From Marthasterias glacialis (Eukaryota > Echinodermata > Asteroidea > Forcipulatida > Asteriidae): a stretch of DNA of 64,000 nucleotides. The position numbers and the translations under genes were made by a program. The notes below the pieces were generated by a model. The model had not been told where the DNA came from and did not search any database. It was given only the letters and a program-made list of their open reading frames with translations. Location of the stretch: contig OU452236.1 in NCBI GenBank assembly GCA_911728455.2, positions 13,317,838 to 13,381,837 on the forward strand, given 5' to 3'. Below are positions 1-9,627 of the stretch, in pieces; position 1 is the first letter of the stretch, and every line of letters begins with the position of its first letter.

Positions 1-180
1 ATGGCAGCTAACTGCAGGTACAAGAAATTTTTCTCTAGCCCCATTATTTCTGGAGTTATTGGCCGTGGCGCTGCCCACTTCTTTTTTCGGCGTGTTTTTT
101 TTTTGCTGGCTTCGGTCCAGCACACATGTAGGGGCCTTGCCTATTGTTGACGTACATACAGCATGGCCGTATGCACTGGA

Positions 181-241
181 CATCCTCGGGGTGTCCTCTC
201 TCCGCGGTCCCTGGCATCCTCCCTGTTTATCCCACATCCTC
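181..241 (+). repeat. C/T-rich stretch with three CATCCTC words
   Basis: CATCCTC occurs at 181-187, 215-221 and 235-241, and the same triplet of words recurs in most units. Between them lies CCGCGG (202-207). The CpGs in this stretch are among the most variable positions: CCGCGG also appears as CTGCGG, CTGCAG and CCGCAG, and CCCGCATCC as CCCACATCC or CCTGCATCC. Confidence 0.6.
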
Positions 242-256
242 AAGACCGGCATTTTC

Positions 257-281
257 GGAAAGCCCTTGAGCAGGGCTTTCC
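257..281. repeat. 25-bp perfect dyad (hairpin-forming), once per unit
   Basis: Arms GGAAAGCCCT and AGGGCTTTCC are exact reverse complements around the 5-base spacer TGAGC, so the element can form a 10-bp stem. It occurs in every unit. Common variants hit the loop-proximal pair (T to G, giving CCCGTGAGC; T to C, giving CCCCTGAGC), the outermost pair (final C to T, which would still allow G-T pairing) or the loop (TTCAGC, TTGAGA). The eight pairs between are rarely changed. It could be a protein-binding dyad or a structure-prone site; the sequence alone does not say which. Confidence 0.85.
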
Positions 282-301
282 AACAGTGTCAGACTTGTCA
301 G

Positions 302-310
302 TTTCCCGCC
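302..310 (+). promoter_or_regulatory. E2F-like TTTCCCGCC, once per unit
   Basis: TTTCCCGCC matches the E2F core TTTSSCGC. It is present in almost all units and altered to TTTGCCGCC in a subset (e.g. near 21,786 and 23,748). No functional evidence is available. A 9-bp match in an amplified unit needs only one chance event, so this is a match and not a demonstrated site. Confidence 0.2.
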
Positions 311-330
311 AATACTTTGGGAAATAGAGC

Positions 331-362
331 CGTTGCTAAGTCTTGTTTTCACTCTGTTACAG
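331..362 (+). other. Acceptor-like tract preceding the exon-like block
   Basis: TGCTAAG at 334-340 resembles a branch site except for its last base. It is followed by a T/C-rich run and then TTACAG, whose AG is at 361-362. The putative branch A is about 23 nt from the AG, within the usual range. The pattern recurs in nearly every unit. Variants include TTTTACAG in the trimer domain (e.g. 9,628 unit), one T lost in the units with exon-like starts at 5,252, 22,330 and 27,231, and TTACATATTCG in the units at 39,460 and 44,341, where the AG is lost. Confidence 0.3.
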
Positions 363-852
363 CTTCGTGTACAAAAGTGCCATTAGACAGGTGTTTGAAG
401 CGCATTCGGAGCAGCCCCGCTCCCTGGTGATTTCAAGGCGGAAGATGGCCCTGGCTGGCCAGGAAAACCTAATTTTCATATGCAGGACTATGGCAGCTAA
501 CTGCATGTACAAGAAATTTCTCTCTAGCCCCATTATTTCTGGAGTTATTGGCCGTGGCGCTGCCCACTTCTTTTTTCGGCGTGTTTTTTTTTTTGCTGGC
601 TTCGGTCCTGCACACATGTAGGGGCCTTGGCTGTCGTTGACGTACACACAGCATGGCCGTATATACTGGACATCCTCGGGGTGTCCTCTCTCCGCGGTCC
701 CTGGCATCCTCCCTGTTTATCCCGCATCCTCAAGACCGGCATTTTCGGAAAGCCCTTGAGCAGGGCTTTCTAACAGTGTCAGACTTGTCAGTTTCCCGCC
801 AATACTTTGGGAGATAGAGCCGTTGCTAAGTCTTGTTTTCACTCTGTTACAG

Positions 853-996
853 CTTCGTGTACAAAAGTGCCATTAGACAGGCGTTTGAAGCGCATTCGGA
901 GCAGCCCCGCTCCCTGGTGATTTCAAGGCGGAAGATGGCCCTGGCTGGCCAGGAAAACCAGATTTTTAGATGCAGGACTATGGCAGCTAACTGCAG
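853..996 (+). other. Exon-like 144-bp block of the unit (representative copy)
   Basis: Each unit holds a block that looks like an internal exon. Upstream is a branch-point-like TGCTAAG, then a pyrimidine-rich run ending TTACAG. Downstream the block ends CTGCAG followed by GTACAAG, which fits CAG|GTA but lacks G at donor +5. The block is 144 nt and open in one frame only; the other two forward frames have stops. The open frame begins SFVYKSAIRQAF and contains QENQIFRC. Block length is a multiple of three with phase 2 at both ends, so neighbouring copies could join in frame as a 48-residue repeat. I do not recognise the peptide. Some copies carry a stop, a frameshift or a damaged donor, and most variants change the amino acid. 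Real function is therefore doubtful; a fossil exon captured in a satellite, or chance, are the alternatives. Confidence 0.35.
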
Positions 997-1073
997 GTAC
1001 AAGAAATTTCTCTCTAGCCCCATTATTTCTGGAGTAATTGGCCGTGGCGCTGCCCACTTCTTTTTTCGGCGTG

Positions 1074-1085
1074 TTTTTTTTTTTT
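1074..1085 (+). repeat. Variable T-tract of the unit (representative, 12 T)
   Basis: A homopolymer T run follows TTTTTTCGGCG in every unit, with a subtype-specific lead-in (GTG, G only, GG, or TGTG) and exit (GCTGG or AGCTGG). Counted lengths run from 7 T at 33,346-33,352 to 18 T at 29,909-29,926, 30,403-30,420 and 31,386-31,403. It accounts for most of the unit length variation and, by changing phase, for the changing length of the spurious reading frames that cross it. Confidence 0.95.
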
Positions 1086-3284
1086 GCTGGCTTCGGTCCT
1101 GCACACATGTAGGGGCCTTGGCTGTCGTTGACGTACACACAGCATGGCCGTATATACTGGACATCCTCGGGGTGTCCTCTCTCCGCGGTCCCTGGCATCC
1201 TCCCTGTTTATCCCGCATCCTCAAGACCGGCATTTTCGGAAAGCCCTTGAGCAGGGCTTTCTAACAGTGTCAGACTTGTCAGTTTCCCGCCAATACTTTG
1301 GGAGATAGAGCCGTTGCTAAGTCTTGTTTTCACTCTGTTACAGCTTCGTGTACAAAAGTGCCATTAGACAGGCGTTTGAAGCGCATTCGGAGCAGCCCCG
1401 CTCCCTGGTGATTTCAAGGCGGAAGATGGCCCTGGCTGGCCAGGAAAACCAGATTTTTAGATGCAGGACTATGGCAGCTAACTGCAGGTACAAGAAATTT
1501 CTCTCTAGCCCCATTATTTCTGGAGTAATTGGCCGTGGCGCTGCCCACTTCTTTTTTCGGCGTGTTTTTTTTTTTGCTGGCTTCGGTCCTGCACACATGT
1601 AGGGGCCTTGGCTGTCGTTGACGTACACACAGCATGGCCGTATGCACTGGACATCCTCGGGGTGTCCTCTCTCCGCGGTCCCTGGCATCCTCCCTGTTTA
1701 TCCCGCATCCTCAAGACCGGCATTTTCGGAAAGCCCTTGAGTAGGGCTTTCTAACAGTGTCAGACTTGTCAGTTTCCCGCCAATACTTTGGGAGATAGAG
1801 CCGTTGCTAAGTCTTGTTTTCACTCTGTTACAGCTTCGTGTACAAAAGTGCCATTAGACAGGCGTTTGAAGCGCATTCGGAGCAGCCCCGCTCCCTGGTG
1901 ATTTCAAGGCGGAAGATGGCCCTGGCTGGCCAAGAAAACCAGATTTTTAGATGCAGGACTATGGCAGCTAACTGCAGGTACAAGAAATTTCTCTCTAGCC
2001 CCATTATTTCTGGAGTTATTGGCCGTGGCGCTGCCCACTTCTTTTTTCGGCGTGTTTTTTTTTTTGCTGGCTTCGGTCCAGCACACATGTAGGGGCCTTG
2101 CCTATTGTTGACGTACACACAGCATGGCCGTATGCACTGGACATCCTCGGGGTGTCCTCTCTCCGCGGTCCCTGGCATCCTCCCTGTTTATCCCACATCC
2201 TCAGGACCGGCATTTTCGGAAAGCCCTTGAGCAGGGCTTTCCAACAGTGTCAAACTTGTCAGTTTCCCGCCAATACTTTGGAAGATAGAGCCGTTGCTAA
2301 GTCTTGTTTTCACTCTGTTACAGCTTCGTGTACAAAAGTGCCATTAGACAGGCGTTTGAAGCGCATTCGGAGCAGCCCCGCTCCCTGGTGATTTCAAGGC
2401 GGAAGATGGCCCTGGCTGGCCAGGAAAACCAGATTTTTAGATGCAGGACTATGGCAGCTAACTGCAGGTACAAGAAATTTCTCTCTAGCCCCATTATTTC
2501 TGGAGTAATTGGCCGTGGCGCTGCCCACTTCTTTTTTCGGCGTGTTTTTTTTTTTTGCTGGCTTCGGTCCTGCACACATGTAGAGGCCTTGGCTGTCGTT
2601 GACGTACACACAGCATGGCCGTATGCACTGGACATCCTCGGGGTGTCCTCTCTCCGCGGTCCCTGGCATCCTCCCTGTTTATCCCGCATCCTCAAGACCG
2701 GCATTTTCGGAAAGCCCTTGAGTAGGGCTTTCTAACAGTGTCAGACTTGTCAGTTTCCCGCCAATACTTTGGGAGATAGAGCCGTTGCTAAGTCTTGTTT
2801 TCACTCTGTTACAGCTTCGTGTACAAAAGTGCCATTAGACAGGCGTTTGAAGCGCATTCGGAGCAGCCCCGCTCCCTGGTGATTTCAAGGCGGAAGATGG
2901 CCCTGGCTGGCCAAGAAAACCAGATTTTTAGATGCAGGACTATGGCAGCTAACTGCAGGTACAATAAATTTCTCTCTAGCCCCATTATTTCTGGAGTTAT
3001 TGGCCGTGGCGCTGCCCACTTCTTTTTTCGGCGTGTTTTTTTTTTTGCTGGCTTCGGTCCAGCACACATGTAGGGGCCTTGCCTATTGTTGACGTACACA
3101 CAGCATGGCCGTATGCACTGGACATCCTCGGGGTGTCCTCTCTCCGCGGTCCCTGGCATCCTCCCTGTTTATCCCACATCCTCAGGACCGGCATTTTCGG
3201 AAAGCCCTTGAGCAGGGCTTTCCAACAGTGTCAAACTTGTCAGTTTCCCGCCAATACTTTGGAAGATAGAGCCGTTGCTAAGTC

Positions 3285-5231
3285 TTGTTTTCACTCTGTT
3301 ACAGCTTCGTGTACAAAAGTGCCATTAGACAGGCGTTTGAAGCGCATTCGGAGCAGCCCCGCTCCCTGGTGATTTCAAGGCGGAAGATGGCCCTGGCTGG
3401 CCAAGAAAACCAGATTTTCAGATGCAGGACTGTGGCAGCTAACTGCAGGTACAAGAAATTTCTCTCTAGCCCCATTATTTCTGGAGTTATTGGCCGTGGC
3501 GCTGCCCACTTCTTTTTTCGGCGTTTTTTTTTTGCTGGCTTCGGTCCAGCACACATGTAGGGGCCTTGCCTATTGTTGACGTACACACAGCATGGCCGTA
3601 TGCACTGGACATTCTCGGGGTGTCCTCTCTCCGCGGTCCCTGGCATCCTCCCTGTTTATCCCACATCCTCAGGACCGGCATTTTCGGAAAGCCCTTGAGC
3701 AGGGCTTTCCAACAGTGTCAGACTTGTCAGTTTCCCGCCAATACTTTGGGAGATAGAGCCGTTGCTAAGTCTTGTTTTCACTCTGTTACAGCTTCGTGTA
3801 CAAAAGTGCCATTAGACAGGCGTTTGAAGCGCATTCGGAGCAGCCCCGCTCCCTGGTGATTTCAAGGCGGAAGATGGCCCTGGCTGGCCAGGAAAACCTA
3901 ATTTTCAGATGCAGGACTATGGCAGCTAACTGCATGTACAAGAAATTTCTCTCTAGCCCCATTATTTCTGGAGTTATTGGCCGTGGCGCTGCCCACTTCT
4001 TTTTTCGGCGGTTTTTTTTGCTGGCTTCGGTCCTGCTCACACGTAGGGGCCTTGGCTATTGTTGACGTACACACAGCATGGCCGTATGCACTGGACATCC
4101 TCGGGGTGTCCTCTCTCCGCGGTCCCTGGCATCCTCCCTGTTTATCCCGCATCCTCAAGACCGGCATTTTCGGAAAGCCCTTGAGCAGGGCTTTCTAACA
4201 GTGTCAGACTTGTCAGTTTCCCGCCAATACTTTGGGAGATAGAGCCGTTGCTAAGTCTTGTTTTCACTCTGTTACAGCTTCGTGTACAAAAGTGCCATTA
4301 GACAGGCGTTTGAAGCGCATTCGGAGCAGCCCCTCTCCCTGGTGATTTCAAGGCGGAAGATGGCCCTGGCTGGCCAAGAAAACCAGATTTGCAGATGCAG
4401 GACTATGGCAGCTAACTGCAGGTACAAGAAATTTTTCTCTAGCCCCATTATTTCTGGAGTTATTGGCCGTGGCGCTGCCCACTTCTTTTTTCGGTGTGTT
4501 TTTTTTTTTGCTGGCTTCGGTCCAGCACACAGGGGCCTTGCCTATTGTTGACGTACACACAGCATGGCCGTATGCACTGGACATCCTCGGGGTGTCCTCT
4601 CTCCGCAGTCCCTGGCATCCTCCCTGTTAATCCCGCATCCTCAAGACCAGCATTTTCGGAAAGCCCTTGAGCAGGGCTTTCCAACAGTGTCAGACTTGTC
4701 AGTTTCCCGCCAATACTTTGGGAGATAGAGCCGTTGCTAAGTCTTGTTTTCACTCTGTTACAGCTTCGTGTACAAAAGTGCCATTAGACAGGCGTTTGAA
4801 GCGCATTCGGAGCAGCCCCGCTCCCTGGTGATTTCAAGGCGGAAGATGGCCCTGGCTGGCCAAGAAAACCAGATTTGCAGATGCAGGACTATGGCAGCTA
4901 ACTGCAGGTACAGGAAATTTTTCTCTAGCCCCATTATTTCTGGAGTTATTGGCCGTGGCGCTGCCCACTTCTTTTTTCGGCGTGTTTTTTTTTTGCTGGC
5001 TTCGGTCCAGCACACATGTAGGGGCCTTGCCTATTGTTGACGTACACACAGCATGGCCGTATGCACTGGACATCCTCGGGGTGTCCTCTCTCCGCGATCC
5101 CTGGCATCCTCCTTGTTTATCCCACATCCTCAGGACCGGCATTTTCGGAAAGCCCTTGAGCAGGGCTTTCCAACAGTGTCAAACTTGTCAGTTTCCCGCC
5201 AATACTTTGGAAGATAGAGCCGTTGCTAAGT
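3285..5231 (+). repeat. Mixed units 7-10 without clear higher-order period
   Basis: Anchors are 3285, 3772, 4258 and 4744. The unit at 3,772 belongs to the subtype with CCTAATTTTCAG, CTGCATGTAC and GGCGG before the T-tract. The units at 4,258 and 4,744 share AGATTTGCAGATG. The 4,258 unit has CGGTGTG before the T-tract and a short deletion around 4,530 (AGCACACAGGGGCC, lacking ATGTA). The 4,744 unit reverts to the GTCAAAC / TTTGGAAG end seen in the left dimers. Confidence 0.85.
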
Positions 5232-6692
5232 CTTGTTTCACTCTGTTACAGCTTCGTGTACAAAAGTGCCATTAGACAGGCGTTTGAAGCGCATTCGGAG
5301 CAGCCCCGCTCCCTGGTGATTTCAAGGCGGAAGATGGCCCTGGCTGGCCAGGAAAACCAGATTTTCAGATGCAGGACTATGGCGACTAACAGCAGGTACA
5401 AGAAATTTCTCTCTAGCCCCATTATTTCTGGAGTTATTGGCCGTGGCGCTGCCCACTTCTTTTTTCGGCGTTTTTTTTAGCTGGCTTCGGTCTAGCACAC
5501 ACGTAGCGAACTTGGCTATAGATGACGTACATACAGCATGGCCCTATGCACTGGACATCCTCGGGGTTTCCTCTCTCCGCGGTCCCTGGCATCCTCCCTG
5601 TTTATCCCACATCCTCAAGACCGGCATTTTCGGAAAGCCCTTGAGCAGGGCTTTCCAACAGTGTCAGACTTGTCAGTTTCCCGCCAATACTTTGGGAGAT
5701 AGAGCCGTTGCTAAGTCTTGTTTTCACTCTGTTACAGCTTCATGTACAAAAGTGCCATTAGACAGGCGTTTGAAGCGCATTCGGAGCAGCCCCGCTCCCT
5801 GGTGATTTCAAGGCGGAATATGGCCCTGGCTGGCCAGGAAAACCTAATTTTCATATGCAGGACTATGGCAGCTAACTGCATGTACAAGAAATTTCTCTCT
5901 AGCCCCATTATTTCTGGAGTTATTGGCCGTGGCGCTGCCCACTTCTTTTTTCGGCGTGTTTTTTTTTTGCTGGCTTCGGTCCTGCACACATGTAGGGGCC
6001 TTGGCTGTCGTTGACGTACACACAGCATGGCCGTATATACTGGACATCCTCGGGGTGTCCTCTCTCCGCGGTCCCTGGCATCCTCCCTGTTTATCCCGCA
6101 TCCTCAAGACCGGCATTTTCGGAAAGCCCTTGAGCAGGGCTTTCTAACAGTGTCAGACTTGTCAGTTTCCCGCCAATACTTTGGGAGATAGAGCCGTTGC
6201 TAAGTCTTGTTTTCACTCTGTTACAGCTTCGTGTACAAAAGTGCCATTAGACAGGCGTTTGAAGCGCATTCGGAGCAGCCCCGCTCCCTGGTGATTTCAA
6301 GGCGGAAGATGGCCCTGGCTGGCCAGGAAAACCAGATTTTTAGATGCAGGACTATGGCGACTAACAGCAGGTACAAGAAATTTCTCTCTAGCCCCATTAT
6401 TTCTGGAGTTATTGGCCGTGGCGCTGCCCACTTCTTTTTTCGGCGTTTTTTTTAGCTGGCTTCGGTCTAGCACACACGTAGCGAACTTGGCTATAGATGA
6501 CGTACATACAGCATGGCCCTATGCACTGGACATCCTCGGGGTTTCCTCTCTCCGCGGTCCCTGGCATCCTCCCTGTTTATCCCACATCCTCAAGACCGGC
6601 ATTTTCGGAAAGCCCTTGAGCAGGGCTTTCCAACAGTGTCAGACTTGTCAGTTTCCCGCCAATACTTTGGGAGATAGAGCCGTTGCTAAGTC
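5232..6692 (+). repeat. ~975-bp dimer, one copy plus partial second
   Basis: Anchors are 5232 (adjusted for one lost T in the pyrimidine tract), 5718 and 6207. The units at 5,232 and 6,207 share the unusual ATGGCGACTAACAGCAGG, GGTCTAGCACAC and GTAGCGAACTTGG. The units at 5,718 and 6,693 share CTTCATGTAC. The second copy is therefore the 6,207 unit and the start of the 6,693 unit, after which sequence switches to the left-domain dimer type. Confidence 0.88.
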
Positions 6693-8654
6693 TTGTTTTC
6701 ACTCTGTTACAGCTTCATGTACAAAAGTGCCATTAGACAGGCGTTTGAAGCGCATTCGGAGCAGCCCCGCTCCCTGGTGATTTCAAGGCGGAAGATGGCC
6801 CTGGCTGGCCAGGAAAACCAGATTTTTAGATGCAGGACTATGGCAGCTAACTGCAGGTACAAGAAATTTCTCTCTAGCCCCATTATTTCTGGAGTAATTG
6901 GCCGTGGCGCTGCCCACTTCTTTTTTCGGCGTGTTTTTTTTTTTTGCTGGCTTCGGTCCTGCACACATGTAGGGGCCTTGGCTGTCGTTGACGTACACAC
7001 AGCATGGCCGTATGCACTGGACATCCTCGGGGTGTCCTCTCTCCGCGGTCCCTGGCATCCTCCCTGTTTATCCCGCATCCTCAAGACCGGCATTTTCGGA
7101 AAGCCCTTGAGTAGGGCTTTCTAACAGTGTCAGACTTGTCAGTTTCCCGCCAATACTTTGGGAGATAGAGCCGTTGCTAAGTCTTGTTTTCACTCTGTTA
7201 CAGCTTCGTGTACAAAAGTGCCATTAGACAGGCGTTTGAAGCGCATTCGGAGCAGCCCCGCTCCCTGGTGATTTCAAGGCGGAAGATGGCCCTGGCTGGC
7301 CAAGAAAACCAGATTTTTAGATGCAGGACTATGGCAGCTAACTGCAGGTACAAGAAATTTCTCTCTAGCCCCATTATTTCTGGAGTTATTGGCCGTGGCG
7401 CTGCCCACTTCTTTTTTCGGCGTGTTTTTTTTTTTGCTGGCTTCGGTCCAGCACACATGTAGGGGCCTTGCCTATTGTTGACGTACACACAGCATGGCCG
7501 TATGCACTGGACATCCTCGGGGTGTCCTCTCTCCGCGGTCCCTGGCATCCTCCCTGTTTATCCCACATCCTCAGGACCGGCATTTTCGGAAAGCCCTTGA
7601 GCAGGGCTTTCCAACAGTGTCAAACTTGTCAGTTTCCCGCCAATACTTTGGAAGATAGAGCCGTTGCTAAGTCTTGTTTTCACTCTGTTACAGCTTCGTG
7701 TACAAAAGTGCCATTAGACAGGCGTTTGAAGCGCATTCGGAGCAGCCCCGCTCCCTGGTGATTTCAAGGCGGAAGATGGCCCTGGCTGACCAGGAAAACC
7801 AGATTTTTAGATGCAGGACTATGGCAGCTAACTGCAGGTACAAGAAATTTCTCTCTAGCCCCATTATTTCTGGAGTAATTGGCCGTGGCGCTGCCCACTT
7901 CTTTTTTCGGCGTGTTTTTTTTTTTTGCTGGCTTCGGTCCTGCACACATGTAGGGGCCTTGGCTGTCGTTGACGTACACACAGCATGGCCGTATGCACTG
8001 GACATCCTCGGGGTGTCCTCTCTCCGCGGTCCCTGGCATCCTCCCTGTTTATCCCGCATCCTCAAGACCGGCATTTTCGGAAAGCCCTTGAGTAGGGCTT
8101 TCTAACAGTGTCAGACTTGTCAGTTTCCCGCCAATACTTTGGGAGATAGAGCCGTTGCTAAGTCTTGTTTTCACTCTGTTACAGCTTCGTGTACAAAAGT
8201 GCCATTAGACAGGCGTTTGAAGCGCATTCGGAGCAGCCCCGCTCCCTGGTGATTTCAAGGCGGAAGATGGCCCTGGCTGGCCAAGAAAACCAGATTTTTA
8301 GATGCAGGACTATGGCAGCTAACTGCAGGTACAAGAAATTTCTCTCTAGCCCCATTATTTCTGGAGTTATTGGCCGTGGCGCTGCCCACTTCTTTTTTCG
8401 GCGTGTTTTTTTTTTTGCTGGCTTCGGTCCAGCACACATGTAGGGGCCTTGCCTATTGTTGACGTACACACAGCATGGCCGTATGCACTGGACATCCTCG
8501 GGGTGTCCTCTCTCCGCAGTCCCTGGCATCCTCCCTGTTAATCCCAAATCCTCAAGACCAGCATTTTCGGAAAGCCCTTGAGCAGGGCTTTCCAACAGTG
8601 TCAGACTTGTCAGTTTCCCGCCAATACTTTGGGAGATAGAGCCGTTGCTAAGTC
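6693..8654 (+). repeat. Second occurrence of the ~981-bp dimer, two copies
   Basis: Anchors are 6693, 7184, 7674 and 8165. The same alternating subtypes as at 1,324-3,284 recur (GAGTAATTGG with GAGTAGGGC; GTCAAAC with TTTGGAAG). Equivalent units lie 5,369-5,370 bp apart (1324/6693, 1814/7184, 2304/7674, 2795/8165), so this block and the left block descend from one another. The last unit leaves the pattern in its 3' part: CCGCAGTCC, TTAATCCCAAATCC and AAGACCAGC at about 8,512-8,562. Confidence 0.9.
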
Positions 8655-9627
8655 TTGTTTTCACTCTGTTACAGCTTCGTGTACAAAAGTGCCATTAGAC
8701 AGGCGTTTGAAGCGCATTCGGAGCAGCCCCGCTCCCTGGTGATTTCAAGGCGGAAGATGGCCCTGGCTGGCCAGGAAAACCAGATTTTCAGATGCAGGAC
8801 TATGGCAGCTAACTGCATGTACAAGAAATTTCTCTCTAGCCCCATTATTTCTGGAGTTATTGGCCGTGGCGCTGCCCACTTCTTTTTTCGGCGTTTTTTT
8901 TTTGCTGGCTTCGGTCCTGCACACACGTAGGGGCCTTGGCTATTGTTGACGTACACACAGCATGACCGTATGCACTGGACATCCTCGGGGTGTCCTCTCT
9001 CCGCGGTCCCTGGCATCCTCCCTGTTTATCCCGCATCCTCAAGACCGGCATTTTCGGAAAGCCCTTGAGCAGGGCTTTCTAACAGTGTCAGACTTGTCAG
9101 TTTCCCGCCAATACTTTGGGAGATAGAGCCGTTGCTAAGTCTTGTTTTCACTCTGTTACAGCTTCGTGTACAAAAGTGCCATTAGACAGGCGTTTGAAGC
9201 GCATTCGGAGCAGCCCCGCTCCCTGGTGATTTCAAGGCGGAAGATGGCCCTGGCTGGCCAAGAAAACCAGATTTTCAGATGCAGGACTATGGCAGCTAAC
9301 TGCAGGTACAAGAAATTTTTCTCTAGCCCCATCATTTCTGGAGTTATTGGCCGTGGCGCTGCCCACTTCTTTTTTCGGCGTTTTTTTTAGCTGGCTTCGG
9401 TCCAGCACACACGTAGCGGCCTTGGCTATAGACGATGTACATACAGCATGGCCGTATGCACTGGAAATCCTCGGGGTGTCCTCTCTCCGCGGTCCCTGGC
9501 ATCCTCCCTGTTTATCCCGCATCCTCAAGACCGGCATTTTCGGAAAGCCCTTGAGCAGGGCTTTCCAACAGTGTCAGACTTGTCAGTTTCCCGCCAATAC
9601 TTTGGGAGATAGAGCCGTTGCTAAGTC
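8655..9627 (+). repeat. Two units joining dimer and trimer domains
   Basis: Anchors are 8655 and 9142. The 8,655 unit has CTGCATGTAC and CCTGCACACACG with GGCTATTG. The 9,142 unit exits its T-tract as AGCTGG and carries ACACGTAGCGGCC and GGCTATAGACGATG. It resembles the third unit of the following trimer (10,605 and 12,069) but lacks their TTTCATGGCGG. Confidence 0.85.

Larger units (their letters stand above)
1..342 (+). repeat. Truncated satellite unit at left edge
   Basis: The window opens inside a unit, at the last 17 bases of the exon-like block (ATGGCAGCTAACTGCAG). It then shows the complete 3' part of the unit: donor-like GTACAAG, T-tract, the common 3' block (CCAGCACACATG... TTGCCTATTG), CATCCTC words and the dyad at 257-281. 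The array therefore continues leftward beyond the window. Confidence 0.95.
343..3284 (+). repeat. Left domain: units 1-6, two ~981-bp dimer copies
   Basis: Unit anchors are 343, 833, 1324, 1814, 2304 and 2795. Two subtypes alternate. One has GAGTAATTGG, CCTGCACACATG, CTGTCGTTGAC and a dyad ending TTCTAAC. The other has GAGTTATTGG, CCAGCACACATG, GCCTATTGTTGAC, CATCCTCAGGACC, GTCAAAC and TTTGGAAG. Units 1324+1814 and 2304+2795 are successive copies of this dimer. The unit at 343 differs: it carries AACCTAATTTTCATATG and CTGCATGTAC. Its close relative is the unit at 5,718. Confidence 0.9.

Noticed and set aside
257-281. Dyad as a bacterial rho-independent terminator
   Set aside because: The stem is not followed by a T run, the context is a eukaryote-like satellite, and no gene lies upstream.
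392-418. CENP-B-box-like ATTCGGAGCAGCCCCG
   Set aside because: TTCG and the central A fit the core, but CGGG is CCCG here and the rest of the 17-bp motif does not fit. TTCGGAAAGCC at the dyad fits less well. I do not call a CENP-B box.
1061-1085. T-tract and reverse A-run as a retrotransposon poly(A) tail
   Set aside because: The tract lies inside the unit at the same place in all copies, with no target-site duplication and no element-like sequence next to it.
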